NCBI RefSeq assembly: GCF_002994745.2
Contig: NW_020126816.1
Coordinates: 558,001-622,000, forward strand
DNA: 64,000 bases
Origin: Rosa chinensis
Taxonomy: Eukaryota; Streptophyta; Magnoliopsida; Rosales; Rosaceae
Direction of reading: 5' to 3'
The notes below the pieces were generated by a model. The model saw only the letters and a program-made list of their open reading frames with translations, had not been told where the DNA came from and did not search any database. This document shows, piece after piece, positions 22,448 to 36,282 of the stretch; position 1 is the first letter of the stretch; the number at the start of each line of letters is the position of its first letter. The position numbers and the translations under genes were made by a program.

Positions 22448-24741
22448 TGATGTCGCTTTTGTCGAGCGACCAATTTAACCCTGAAATGTCATTAGTAGTA
22501 TAAAGTAAATAGGGATCGTTCTATTCCGGGGATTGAGGGTACACCTGTCATTGTCAAACAATTAAACAATTAAAATTAAAACAAAGTATAATATTTACAA
22601 AATATAGACATATTTACGAAAAGGGGGGAGTTTTTGGTTTTTGGTTTTAATTTCCGAAAATAAAATCTAAGTTACCTAAATAATTAAAATGCAAAAACAT
22701 AAAAATACAAATGGAATGCAAGAACAAAGATCAAAGTCGAAACTCATGATTAAAATTAATTCAAGTTCATCATTGTTCATCATAGTCATGCAAGAGGAGT
22801 TGATCATGTGAAACGTTCAAAAGCAAACAATTTCCCATATTTTACTTTCAATGCTAATTTACCTAAGTGAAAGCACCTAGATTAATTCTATCAAACATGC
22901 AATCAAGCCCTAGAAAGCTAGTCAATCATGTCATGTTTAACGCAATAAACACCTAGAAAGGCTATCAACTCAAATGTGCAACTTAGTATGAAAAAGTCCA
23001 CCTAATTGCAATCTTCTTTGATTAAATTCGGTTTTTGTACAAAACCTTTACTACTTATCGATTCAAGAACACAAAACCAAAAAGTTGATTCATGTTCTCA
23101 AATTCGTAGCAACATTCACATAAAAACCCTAAATGTTTCGAACCATTCAAGATAATCATACAAAAGATTTCTATCATGCAAATTTAATCAAACACTCACA
23201 CAAAAGCAACCATAAATCGCAATATATGAATCTGAAAATTAACAATTCGTCATAAAATTTCAGAAAACAATACTTGTTCATACATATGTGTCAACTAAGG
23301 CAAAACCAACGAAAATACAAAGCAAAGGTACAAGGAGAATCGGATTACACCGTGATGAAGATGAGATGAATGAAGTGATGATGTGGTCTCTTGAATTTCG
23401 AAAGCAATCTTCAAGGTGGAGGGTGGATGGTGTGCACGGCTTGTCTTCTTCTTCCTTGGTCTTGCTTGCACTTCGTGGTTGCCCTAGAGGATGGAGAAGA
23501 ACACGGCTAGGCTAGAGAGATTTCTGAATTATTTTCTCAAAGTATAAACGCAAAAGTGTAGAATTTTCGGAACCCTTGACGTTGAGAAAGTGTAGGAATA
23601 TATAGGGGACGGCCCCTAGGTGTCCAAGCCGTCCAAAACCCTAGAGATGTTCACGGCATGTGCTTGCTTCCTCCACATAATTTCCTCCAATGAATTCTTG
23701 CCACATAAGCCCTATGAGGTGGTGCAACCAATCACAAAATTCCAATATTAATTCCCTAAATAATTCTTGCCGAAATAAAGAGATAATTTCTGATTTTATG
23801 CTTCCAAATTCGGCCAAAACTCTTTAGGGAATGTAGGAATGTATCTAGACTTCTTTTGATCTTTCCTTGGTCTCCACCTTTTTCTCTTTCCTTAAAAATC
23901 TCTAGGGAATATCTTTGCCGTCCAAAACCCTAGGGTTTTGGCGTCCTCCCTTGTTTATCTCTTCCTTTTTCACGGCAAAACTTCTAGGGATTATCTCCAA
24001 GTATTTTCTTTCCATAAAAATAGCCCTAGAGAATCTCCCTAGAAAATCTCCACACATAATTCTGATTTTCACGCCACTTTCCTTGTTTTTCTCTTGCTTT
24101 GAACGGCAACACTCCCCTAGGGTTTATTCATGCGTCATAAACCCTAGATATATGGGCTTTGATGGGCCTTTATCCAATTTGCCGAAAATCCAAAGAGTTC
24201 TTGGGCCTCGTTGCTTCATCTTCAAGCCTTCTCATTTTCCAACGCAAAACACAATATTTTTCCATTTCTTTTTCATGGTTGCGTTGGAAACTTGCTAGGG
24301 AAGCCTTCCTCCATTTTGTAGGATTTCCTGGTTGGACTAGGAAAGCTTGTTTCTTCATTTCTGCTCAAATGTGTGGGCCATTTTCTCTCATGTTCGTTCG
24401 TCTTGATGTTCGCAAGCTCCTCTTTCCATTTGTGCGTTCATTTCCACTTTCTAGCTCGGAGGTCCTGAAAATAGAAACTATACTTAAAATAGAAACTTTC
24501 TAAAAAATGAAAATAGAAACTTACTAAAAATGAAAAATAGAAACTTTCCAGAAATGAGAAATGAAAAATGAGAAATGAGAAATGAGAAATGAAAAATGAA
24601 GACAAAAATGGAAACTTTCTACAATAAGGAACTTTCCCAATCAAAGAATGGAAACTTTCCCAAACAGGGATTTTTCAAGGAAATGGCGCAGAAAAGTGTA
24701 GGGAAATGCAGTTAAAACGTCGCATTAAAATGCTCCTATCA
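22448..24741 (-). repeat. Element C 3' LTR
   Basis: It runs from TGATGTCGC to GCTCCTATCA and matches 36306-38597. A heptamer repeat GAAATGA (about 24552-24600) lies near its U3 end. It is followed at 24742-24756 by the polypurine tract (minus-strand AAGTGTGGGGGAATT). Small frames such as 24159-24503 are repeated with the LTR and show no known domain. Confidence 0.97.
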
Positions 24742-26725
24742 AATTCCCCCACACTTAGCTTTTGCTAGTCCCTTAGCAAAATCAAACTAAGACACACACT
24801 AAGACTCAACGAAAATTTAAAGACTTGACAAAAACAATGACTCTATTGCCCTTCAACTATTTGTCTCAGCAATCTCTTACTTTCATAACACCAAGATTAG
24901 CACTTAACCAAAATTCAATGTTAGGCATTCGAGAGTTAATTAAAACACATAACTTACATATACACAAGTAGGACTTGGTTGAAACAATGGTGATGGTTTC
25001 TGTTAAGCATGTTTCAAACAAGTATGATTCAACTCCTCACAAGTTATATCCACTCTTTCTTCTCTCAGATCATGGCAATGCTTAAAAGCTTATACACTCA
25101 AGTATATGTGAAAGATAACAAGTATATCACATCATGTAAGAAACGAAAGCACATGTATAATTTTCTTTTAGAGATCTCATGAAGGATACCAACTACTTGC
25201 ACAGATGGACCCAAGCCATAGGTTCAACTCTTGTAACTCATCTCCACATCAAGGGCTGTCCCATCTTAAGGATCAAGAAGGTCTTCTTGAAGGTTGTAAT
25301 GGGGCCAAGGCTCAAGGTTTTAAGAAATGAAGGGTAAGGATTTATCAAAGTGTCCTAAAAACCTAGCAGAGCACATGTAAATGTAGAGACCACAAGAAAT
25401 CCACCAATGCATTGCAAAAACGTCACTTCCCCTAGAGGTACCATAAAAGGGGCCTAGTGTCTTCATGTTGGGCCCAATCTTCATTGTAAACTTCCCCTGA
25501 ACTATAGTGAATGGACAAAGGTCAAATTTTTCTTTAATAGGCCTTCATTTCAAAGTAAACTCCAAAATCACTAAGTATGGGGGACTAAAATCCATAAATA
25601 TTTCTTTCTTTTCTTTTCTAGCCGTACATTTTTTCTTTTCTTTTCATTTTTCACGGCTTTCACATATTTTTTCTTTATGGACAAGTCTACCCCCACACTT
25701 GAACTTTAACCTCTTCTCAATTTCCATCCTTAGCACCAAACCCACGAAGTATGTCTCAAAAGATAGCTCCACTAAGTTCTTAGAACAAAGGGTAGGGTTG
25801 TTACTATACTAAGCTTCATGGTTAAGGATTTTAGGGTGATGAACGAAAAAGGCTTAATGTAGGCTCAAAGGGGCTTATCTAGGGGAGTCCCACGACGGGC
25901 ACAATTAGGGACACAGGTTTATTTGGCAATGGTGGAAATTCCTAGGGTGCCTCTATCCCTTCCAGAATCAGGGCCATGTATTGACAAACGTCTCAACAAG
26001 TACAAGAGTGAATTCTAGCATTCTCTAGTCCATCAAACTTAATCTATGGCAAGTAGTCAATCAAATGAAAGAATAATGAGATCATCAAAACATCGCCAAG
26101 AAATTAAGAATATATATTTTCGATTCACTCCAAGAAAAAGGGACATGGCTCAATTATCTCACATGGGTTTATATGAATCAAAACTCATCTTAACATGCTC
26201 ATATTCTGTACCAAGGTTTCGAAATCCATATCCACTACAAGGCATACATTTTTCATATATCTCAATTAACCAAAGAATACCATGTTAAAGTCATCTCAAT
26301 TTTGTGATCCTCTTTTAGTCATGATTTTAGAGATATAGAATCATCCTAGACAGTTGAAAGGGCATCCTAAGACTCAAAACAAAAACAAAAGCAACGAAAA
26401 TTTTTAAATTTTTGACATTTTTCAATTTTTTTTTTTTTGTATTTTTCAATATATGACTCAAGATAAAAGTGTAAATCCCTTCCCCCACACTTAAATATTG
26501 CATTGTCCTCAATGTAATCAATAAAAAGCATGCAATGGAACACTTAAGCATATAGGGATGAAATTTACGAAAATGACTACCAACATAAAGAAAAATTGGA
26601 GAAGTAAAAGGGAGAGATAAAACAAATCTGCGTTGATGACTCCTCCACAGCTACTTCAGAATTGGGTTGCCTCCCAAGCAGCGCTTAATGTTTATAGTCT
26701 TTCAGCCTAGACTTGTACCTCCTAT
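24742..26725 (-). other. Element C polypurine tract and 3' noncoding region
   Basis: The polypurine tract abuts the LTR. Repeats of its core are at 25690-25700 and 26482-26492. The post-stop hairpin (TTGGG/CCCAA) is at 26662-26677. The rest aligns with the 3' region of A. There is no env-like frame. As in A, the downstream module present in B and E is missing (about 26375-26400). Confidence 0.8.
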
Positions 26726-29655
26726 TTAATCCTCAGGGTTTGGAACGTTTTGGAGGGGTACATCCTCCACTTCATGTTCCACAAATGCCTCATAGTAAGG
26801 CTTCAAGCGATGGCCATTCACTTTGAACTCGTTGCTTGTATGTTCACTCTTTATCTGCACAGCTCCATGAGGAAACACATGAGTGATAACAAAAGGTCCA
26901 ATCCAACGAGAACGAAGCTTACCTGGGAAGAGTTTGAGACGAGAATGGAAGAGAAGAACTTTTTGACCCACAACAAAAGTCTTTCTTCGAATCATTTTGT
27001 CATGGAATGCCTTAGTCTTATCCTTGTAAATTTTAGCACTTTCAAAGGCATCATTCCTTATCTCCTCTAACTCTTGCAATTGCAACTTCCTATGAAGCCC
27101 AGCTGCATCCATATCCATGTTGAACTGCTTCACAGCCCACCAAGCTTTGTGCTCCAACTCCACAGGTAAATGGCATGGTTTGCCATAGACAATTCGATAT
27201 GGTGACATACCTATGGGAGTTTTGTATGCAGTTCTGTAGGCCCACAAAGCATCCTCTAGACGCAAGGACCAGTCCTTCCTGTTGGGGTTCACAGTCTTCT
27301 CCAATATCCCCTTAATCTGACGATTAGAGACCTCAGCCTGCCCACTAGTTTGTGGGTGATAAGGTGTAGAAACCTTATGTGTGACATCATATTTCTTCAA
27401 GAGAGCCTCAATCGTCCGATTGCAAAAATGGGATCCTCCATCACTAATGAGAACTCTAGGCATTCCAAACCTGCTAAAGATGTTAGACTTGATAAAATCT
27501 GCAACAACCTTAGAGTCATTAGTTCTAGTGGCCTTTGCTTCCACCCATTTGGAAACATAGTCCACTGCAAGTAAGATATAGAGAAACCCAAAAGATGAAG
27601 GGAAAGGTCCCATGAAATCTATACCCCAGACATCAAATATTTCAACAGTTATTATATTGGACAATGGCATTTGATCTCTAGGACCTAGATTTCCTGTTCT
27701 TTGGCACTTATCACAAGTTAAACAATAGGCATGTGCATCCTTAAATAATGTTGGCCAATAGAACCCAGACTCTAGCACCTTAAACGCAGTCTTCTTAGAC
27801 CCAAAGTGTCCCCCACATGCTTTAGAGTGGCAAAAAGAAAGTATAGCATTATGTTCATGTTCAGGCACACATCTCCTAATCAATTGATCAGAGCAATATT
27901 TCCACAAATAAGGTTCATCCCAAACATATTGCTTAACAGTTTTCTTAAGCCTATCCCTATGAGCACGTGACATGGTATCAGGAATCTTTCTAGACACAAT
28001 ATAATTCACAATGTCTGCATACCATGGTTCACTTACCTGAAGTCCAAAGAGTTGCTCGTCTGGAAATGTCTCCACCAGAGGGAGATAATCTTCTGCATGC
28101 ACTACGCGACTCAAGTGGTCAGCTACCACGTTCTCACTACCCTTCTTGTCCTTGATTTCCACGTCGAATTCTTGCAAGAGTAGGATCCATCTGATGAGCC
28201 TTGGTTTCGCCTCCTTCTTGGTCATCAAGTATTTCAAAGCTGCATGGTCAGTAAAGATAGTAACTTTGGTACCAAGTAAATAAGAGCGAAACTTCTCAAG
28301 GGCAAAGACAACTGCAAGGAGCTCTTTCTCTGTGGTGGAGTAATTCATTTGTGCATCATTGAGAGTCCTTGAGGCGTAGTAGATGGCATAGGGCAGCTTT
28401 TCCTTCCTTTGTCCCAAAACGGCTCCAACTGCGTAGTCAGAGGCATCACACATTAACTCAAAGGGCAAGGACCAGTCTGGAGGTAACATGATGGGGGCAG
28501 ATGTCAACAACTCCTTAAGCTTGTCAAAAGCTTCTTGACACTCCTTGTCAAAATGGAAGGGCACATCCTTCTGGAGCAGTTGACATAAGGGTCTCGAAAT
28601 TTTGGAGAAGTCCTTGATGAACCTCCTGTAAAAACCTGCATGACCAAGGAAAGAACGAATCTCTCTCACAGAAGTGGGAGAGGGTAAGTGACGCACAATA
28701 TCAACCTTGGCTTTATCAACCTCTATACCCCTAGCAGAGACAATATGTCCTAGAACTATTCCTTGTTTAACCATAAAATGGCATTTTTCCCAGTTTAAGA
28801 CAAGGTTAGTTTCCATGCAACGTTTCAGAATTATCTCCAGATTATTAAGACAATCATCAAAATTCTTTCCAAAAACTGAAAAGTCATCCATGAATACCTC
28901 TATGATTTTCTCAATATAATCTGAAAAGATACTTACCATACACCTCTGAAAGGTACCTGGAGCGTTGCAAAGTCCGAAGGGCATACGTCTATAGGCAAAC
29001 GTTCCAAAGGGGCAAGTGAAGGTTGTCTTCTCTTGATCTTCATTTGCAATTGCAATCTGGTTGTAACCAGAGTATCCATCCAGGAAGCAGTAGTAGTCAT
29101 GTCCAGCTAGGCGCTCAAGCATCTGGTCAATGAATGGCAGAGGAAAGTGGTCTTTCCTTGTGGTTGCGTTGAGCCTCCTATAGTCAATGCATACTCTGTG
29201 GCCTGTTACTGTCCTTTGGGGCACCAGTTCGTTATCAGCATTCTTTACCACAGTGATCCCAGACTTCTTGGGCACGACCTGAACTGGAGAGACCCACTTG
29301 GAGTCAGAAATAAGGTAGATTACCCCACAATCAAGGAGTTTGATAACCTCCTTCTTCACTACTTCCATCATTGGAGGGTTGAGACGACGTTGAGCCTCTC
29401 TAGTGGGTTTAGACCCCTCCTCTAGAAGTATCCTGTGGACGCAAGTTGTAGGGCTGATTCCCTTGATATCCGCCAATGTCCATCCTATGGCGGTCTTATG
29501 TTGCTTCAACATGTCCACCAACTTCTCTTCTTGTGGAGTCGTTAGTGCAGAGGACACAATCACTGGTAAGGTCTCCTTGTCCCCTAAGTAGACATACTTC
29601 AAATGGTCTGGAAGAGGTTTTAGCTCAAGTTCTGGGGCCTGGACCACTGAAGGTA
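26726..29655 (-). pseudogene. Element C pol fragment: reverse transcriptase, RNase H, integrase
   Basis: Downstream part of the C polyprotein, cut off from gag and protease by solo LTR D. It keeps FMDD (first Asp codon at 28888), RNase H motifs, the integrase zinc finger and DD35E without internal stops. An open frame of 1026 codons begins at 29806 inside D and reads in frame through the LTR end into this fragment. About 50 N-terminal codons are therefore LTR sequence. One visible change from A is [10 protein letters not shown], where A and B have [10 protein letters not shown]. No protein is expected unless D drives it. Confidence 0.93.
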
Positions 29656-31825
29656 TGATACGCTCAAAGCAAGCATATAATTTAACCCTAGAAATATCAT
29701 TAGTAGTATAAGCAAGTAGGGATCGTTCTATTCCGGGGATTGAGGGTACACCTGTCAATGTAAGACAATTTAAACAATTAAAATAAAAACAAAGTATACT
29801 ATTCACATATAAACACTATTCACGAATTTAGGGGGGTTTTAGGTTTTTGGTTTTTCGAAAATTAAAAAGAATTAAAACTAAGTATAAACAAAAACACAAA
29901 TACAAGAATGAAATGTAAGAAACAAAGATTAAAACCGATTTCATGATTAAATTCGAATACAAACCTATATTGTTCTTCCAAGTCATGTGAAAGGAGTTGA
30001 TCATGTGAAACATTCGAAAGCAAACGATTTCCCATATTTTACTTTTCAATGCTAATTAATCTAAATGAAAGCACATAGATTAATCCTGTCAAACATGTAA
30101 TCAAACCCTAGAAAGCTAGTCAATCATACATGTTCAACGCAAGAAGTTCAAGGAAAGGCTATCAACTCAAGTGTACAACTTAGTATGAAAAAGTTCACCT
30201 AATTGCAATCCTCTTCAATTGAATTCGATTTTTGTCCAAAACCTTTACTACTTTGATTCAAGTTTACACAAAACGAAAAGTCGATTTCATGTTCTTAAAC
30301 CTAGCACCAATTATATCAAAACCCTAAGTGTTTCGAACCACATAAGATTAAAATACAAAAGTTATCTATAAAGCAAACTCAATCGAACAATCACACATAA
30401 GCAACTTTGGAATCACAACATAGAAATCGAAAATCCTTAATCAATCATAAATTTTCAGAATATAAACCTTGTTCAAACATAAACGTTAACTAGAACAACA
30501 TCCAACGAAATCAAACAAGGAGAATCAAAAGTGATTACAAGAAAGAAGGTTGAATTACACCGTGAATGGAGAGATGGATGAATAACTCGAATGATGAACT
30601 AATGAAACTCGAAAGCAAGCTTCAAAGTACACGGCTTCAAGGTGGAATGGATGATGATGCTCACGGCCTAAGCTTGCTTCTTCCTTCCTTGCTTGAAAAC
30701 GCCAAAAGTTGCACTAGAGAATGGAGAGAGCTTCCGCGCGTAGAGAGAATTTTCTGAATTGTAAAAGTGTTCTTGGAGACGTCTAGGGTGAGTGTATATA
30801 TAGGGAACGGCATGTCTTGGCTTCCAAGCCGTGAGTTTTCTGATTTATTTACCAAGGAATTAAATTAATAATTCCACATGCCTTCCACCAATGAGAAATT
30901 GCCAAGTAAGCCCTAGTGTGTCATCCAACCAATCATAAAACTCCAAGGAGATACCCTAATATATTCTTGCCGAATTTCCTTGAATATTTTCTGATTTTCT
31001 TCTTGATATTTCGGCCAAAACATGCTTAGGGTTTCTAGGAATGAACCTAGACGCAATTTGGTCTCTTCCTTGATTTCTTTCCTTAAACTCCACCCTAGAA
31101 AATCTCTTGCGTAATCTTTGATTCTTCCCTTGATTTTTCACGCCACTTTTGCCTCCTCCTTTTGATTTTCACGGCAATGCAACCCTAGGGTTTCCTCCAT
31201 GCGTCACAAACCCTAATTCCATGGGCTTTTGATGGGCCTTGATCCATTTTGCCGAAAATCCATAGAGTTCTTGGGCCTCGTTGCTTCAACTTCAAGTCTT
31301 CTCATCTTCCAACGCAAAACTCATTATTTTTCCATTTCTTTTTCATGGTTGCGTTGGAAACTTGCTCGGGAAGCCTTCCTCCATTTCGCAGGGTTTCCTA
31401 GTTGGATTAGGAAAGCTTATTTCTTCATTTCTGCTCAAATGTGTGGCCCAATTCTTCTCATATTTGTTCGTCTGGACGTTCGCAAGCTCCTCTTTCCATT
31501 CGTGCGTTCATTTCCACTTTTTAGCTCGGAGGTCCTGAAAATAGAAACTAATATGAAAAATGGAAACTTACCTAATTTGAAAAATAGAAACTTTCTAAAA
31601 TGAAAAATAGAAACTTTCCAGAAATGAGAAATGAGAAATGAGAAATGAGAAATGAGAAATGAAAAATGAGAAATGAGAAATGAAGACAAAAATGGAAACT
31701 TTCTACAATAAGGAACTTTCCCAATCAAAGAATGGAAACTTTCCCAAACAGGGATTTTTCAAGGAAATGGCGCAGAAAAATGTAGGGAAATGCAGTTAAA
31801 ACGTCGCATTAAAATGCTCCTATCA
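29656..31825 (-). mobile_element. Solo LTR D, inserted in element C gag-pol
   Basis: 2170 bp starting TGATACGCT and ending GCTCCTATCA, with target duplication AGGTA at 29651-29655 and 31826-31830. No primer-binding site, polypurine tract or body is attached, so this is the product of LTR-LTR recombination. It belongs to the E-type LTR family (E's LTR starts TGATACGCTTTAAGC) but is about 43 bp shorter and has several differences. Its first three bases, TGA, give the in-frame stop of the upstream gag fragment. A GAAATGA repeat lies at about 31620-31682. Confidence 0.97.
30794..30802 (-). promoter_or_regulatory. TATA-like box of solo LTR D
   Basis: TATATATAC on the minus strand. Transcription from it would run into the pol fragment of C (29655 to 26726), which lies in the same direction. 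Whether it is active cannot be told from sequence. Confidence 0.45.
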
Positions 31826-34561
31826 AGGTAAAGTCTTGTTAGTGGATAACTGAATGGACAATGGAGAAACAGACTTACCTATAAAGGGTGATGCCTCAAG
31901 GAAGGAGACGTTTTCAATGATTTTATCCTCACAAGTGTCTTTCAACTTGTCCTCTGAGATGGTGACGCCTTCCTTTGTATAGCCTACCCCACTCTCAAGG
32001 GTAGTGACTAGGGTATCCTCATGCATAACATCAAACATTTTCTGCGCAAGTTCATCCAAAATGTCAGCAGAAAAACAATCATTAACCTCTAGGGGATACC
32101 TCATGGCTTCAAAGATGTTAAAGCCAATAATGTCACCATCGAACTCCATTGTAAGAGAGCCTTCATACACATCAATCTTCGTCCTAGCTGTCCTTAAGAA
32201 AGGACGTCCCAAAAGCAATGGAGTGGAACTTACAGGGGAGTCCTCCATTTCCAATACATAAAAATCAGCTGGGAAGATAAGATGGTTAACCTGTACAAGC
32301 ACATCCTCCAACAAACCTCTAGGGTATGCATTGGATCTGTCAGCTAACTGAATGATAACATTGTCAGATTTAAGTTCCCCTAGACCTAGGGTTTCATAAA
32401 CAGAGTAGGGCATAACATTAACAGATGCACCTAGGTCTAGCATGGCATTCTTAAATCTAGAGTTACCAATAGTACAAGGAATGGTAAAGCTTCCAGGATC
32501 CTTACACTTTGGAGGGATCTTCCTCTGAATTAGGGCAGAGACATTCTCACTTACCTTTACCACCTCCTTTTCACGGTTTACTCTCCTAGTAGTGCAAAGC
32601 TCTTTGAGGAACTTGGCATACTTAGGGACTTGCTTGATGGCCTCTAGGAGGGGTAGGTTTACTTGCACCTTCTTGAAAGTTTCCAAGATAGCTTGGTCAC
32701 TTTCATCCTTCTTAGATTGGGCAAACCTGCGTGGGAAGGGCATGCAAGAAGAAGAAGGGTTAGCAATAACCGAATTTGATAAGTTAGAATTATTACCTTT
32801 GATTTCCGGTTTTGCCTTTAAAGATGAGGATGCCTTGGTCTCTTCCTTTGACGTTGCAGGGTCCTTCTCAATACCCAACTTGGTGGGTTCTTGGTCTTCC
32901 TCAATTTCTATGCTCATTTGGACCTTCTTGGGTTGCTTGGGTGGATCCACAAATGGTCTCCCACTCCTCGTAGTCACAACTGATGCATTTTCCACATTAC
33001 CTTTAGGGTTAGGTATTGTGCCACTAGGAAGCTTCCCAGTCTCATGAATCTTGCTCATGAAGTCCACAACTTGACCCATCTGTTTCTTAAGATCTGCAAT
33101 ATCCTTAGTGTGGGTCTGTTGTCCTTGAATCAAAGCTTGAGTAGAGTTTGTCAAGGCCTGGGTGGAACTAGTCAAGGCTTCCAACGTTTTGTCATAGTGA
33201 GACATTGAAGGTCCTGAGTTCTGTTGAGGAGGGGGCATGTAGGGCCTTTGAAAAGATGATCCTTGGAATGAAGGCCCTTGAGGACGTTGGAAGTTCCCAC
33301 CAAGAGGATTCTGAACGTTATCATTGTTAGTCCACTTGAAGTTGGGATGGTCCCTCCATCCTGGGTTGTACGTATTGGAGTAAGGGTCATGTCTAGGACG
33401 TTGAGGTCCTCCTTGGTATCCTCCTTGATATCCTCCAATAGCATTTGCAGATTCCCATCCTCCATTCTCATTAAGTTGAGGGCATTGATCTGTAACATGC
33501 CCTTGCATAGAGCATACCCCACAAGCTATTGTTGCACTTGGTCCCTTGGAACTTACCACTTGATTCATGAGTAGAGTAAGCTTATTCAGTTGGTCCTCAA
33601 TTGCAGTATTCTTGCTCATCTCATGCACCCTACGAATAGAGTGTCCTACCCCCTCATATTGTTGGGAGTTCAAGGCACGATTAGCTATAAGCTCCTTCCC
33701 AACTGTAGGGGACTTATCCACAAAAGCTCCTCCAGCTGCAGCATCCAACATTTGCCTTTCCAAGGGTAAGAGTCCTTCATAGAAACATGTGAGTAGGGTC
33801 TCATCCTTCATCTGATGTTGAGGACATTGTGCAAGTAAGGAATTGAACCTCTCATAGTAAGCAGCATAGGACTCATCATGGGCTTGCTCTATTCCACTGA
33901 GCTTCTTTCTAAGTGTGATGACCTTAGAAGCTGGGAAGTATTTCTCCAAGAAGGCCTTTCTCATTGTCTCCCATGAAGTGATACGTCCTGCAGGAAGTTC
34001 ATATAGCCAATCCTTGGCTCTATCAGCTAGAGAGAATGGAAATGCTCTCATCTTAAGAAGGTTCTCATCTGCCCCTTGTGGTTGCATGTTTGCACAAACA
34101 GATTGAAATTCTCGAACATGCTTGTTAGCGTCCTCCATATTAAGTCCATGGAAGATAGGGAGCTTGTGCAACAAACCACTCTTTAGCTCAAACTCTGCTT
34201 GTCTTCCAGCTGCAGGGGGAGGGTATACTATGCCTGTAGGGGGTCCTCCTTCAACAGTTGCAGTGGAAAGTTCCCTAATAGATGCCATTCTCTCTTCTTC
34301 GACTTCTTCAGGTGGTGGTGAAGGTGGTGGTGTAGAGTTGGACGAAATCACAGGTGAAGGTGAACGTGAAGGAGGAGATGGACTTGGTGTAGGTGATGTA
34401 GACTCCTCAGAACAGTAGGTCCTCTTCCCTTGTTCGTTAAAGATGTACCCTCTGTGTGTCGAAGGGGAAGGGCTTGTCTGCTCAAGAAGTGAAGGACCCT
34501 TCAAGCGAGCGAGCCTTGCTTCAATTTCCTTTAGTGTAGAGGATCTAAAAGGCTCGGTCAT
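31823..34561 (-). pseudogene. Element C gag-protease fragment (912 codons)
   Basis: It starts with the same MTEPF N-terminus as A, with the zinc knuckle at C347-C360 and the protease DLGAS at D709. These numbers equal those in A. The frame runs undamaged to residue 912, where the TGA of solo LTR D stops it. In A the polyprotein continues directly into the reverse transcriptase part. A truncated Gag-protease protein could still be made and might act in trans or interfere, but this is speculative. Confidence 0.94.
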
Positions 34562-35462
34562 TCATAGGAATCCTGAACATCATCAAAAATCAAAGAAGTT
34601 AGCAAAGTATAAAGTGAGTTAATTACAAATTAGTGATTTATACATCAACCTTACTATTCACGAGTCACTATTCACAAGTTACTATTCACGACTTTACTAT
34701 TTATGATTTATACAAGTATAAAGAGAAGTACAAATTACAAACTATCCACAATCTTTTCACAAATAAACCACAAAAGAAATTTATACAAGTATAAAATGTA
34801 CAAAACAACACAATTTACAAGTGGAGGTTATGTTCAAGTATCTTATTATCTTTACAAAATAAAGTTAATATCTCAATTGATTACAAGTTGTAAGTCGAGC
34901 CCAATAGAAACCACTACTATTGGTGAGATACGATCTAGGGATAGTCGCCTAGACATAAGTCACTTCCCTTTGTTTCAGAAGGCTAGATGGCCAGATTAAG
35001 AGGTAAGTGAGAGGGAGGACTCATTTTGGTGACACTACGGAGGCTACTCCCTCATTGAGGTTTAGGCCCCTATTGGCTACTCCCACATTGTGGTTTACGC
35101 ACGGTCTATAGTATCTCTGAGATCCAATTTGAACCCATCACCCAGGGTCTCAACCTAAGACACCACCTATATGCCCCTTACTCAGCTTGAAAAGAACTCA
35201 TGTGTTAGACAGTTCTCCAAATGCTAATAAAAGCCGCCCTCAACCTCATAAGACCTTAGAAAGGCACTAATGAAGGTTTAAGGCCAATATTAACAAAAGG
35301 GCCCTTATCTACTCATACAATTTTACACACTTATAATAAATCAAGAATGTAACAATATTTATAATTAATTCTTTACATTTCCTTTGTTTAACAAGATTAG
35401 ACACCACTTACACAAAACTTTCACACAATCAAACAAAACGTCACTATTCACATCTAATTATC

Positions 35463-35507
<45 letters not shown>

Positions 35508-36191
35508 CACGAAATTAAGTAAAATTACTTCTATTCTTTCCTTTTCTTTACAATTATTTTCAACACTTAGGTACGGGAACAGGGAGTCTCGATGTGCAAT
35601 GGGGCTGAAACAGCTACCCTTTTCAAGACTATGTTTAATCCAATATACCTTAGGTGCATCACAACATTTTCTTTTGTTATAAATACCATTGATTTCGAAT
35701 TAAATTCCAAGCGGTAAATCAAGTGGACGTGCGGCCCAAGTATAGTCGTCTAGACACAAAGTCTCTCCTACATCCTTTGGGCAACCTTACTGAAATGGCC
35801 AGGTAGGGGAGGACGAACACAAGAGGTAGGATCCATTTTGGCATAGGCTACTCCCTCATTGAGGTTTACGCCCATTTGTAAGCACTTCTGAATCCAAAAA
35901 CCAGTCATGAGCGTTGTCCCCTTCCTAGACACCATCCCACATAGGCTATACTTACTTGGATATAAAAGGTCCTAAGTGTGAAGACAGTTCAATGAATGTT
36001 AATAAAAGCCGCCCTCAACCTTAAGGGACCTGGACTAGGTACCAATAAGGGGTTTAGGCCAATATTAATAAACACGACTTCACCTATTCCTTCTTTAATT
36101 TACAACTTACAATAAAAATTCGTATTCAATAATATAAATAACAACCTAAGTAATTAACTAAATTTCGACAATTACAAAATAATTAACAAGT

Positions 36192-36226
<35 letters not shown>

Positions 36227-36282
36227 CGAAGACAACATATAAACAAAAACAAATATTCACAATATGACAAATGATTTTTCAA
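34562..36282 (-). other. Element C 5' leader
   Basis: 1.7 kb without coding potential. On the minus strand it holds the first leader module (about 35724-36090, closing with GGGCCGCACGTCC) and a more diverged relative (about 34898-35322). It also has two long A-runs (T-runs at 35468-35507 and 36194-36226 as written) and a short tandem of CGTGAATAGT-like units just before gag (about 34652-34711). Confidence 0.78.
35468..35507. repeat. 40-base T homopolymer in the leader of C
   Basis: Uninterrupted T-run, an A-run in the element's RNA. The equivalent run in A is 45449-45482 with one C inside. A second pair lies at 36194-36226 (C) and 46173-46196 (A). E and B lack them. Homopolymer length may be affected by assembly error. 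Confidence 0.85.

Noticed and set aside
34122..34418. Frames of 60-150 aa on the strand opposite gag-pol of A, C and E
   Set aside because: They are shadows of the gag-pol codons.
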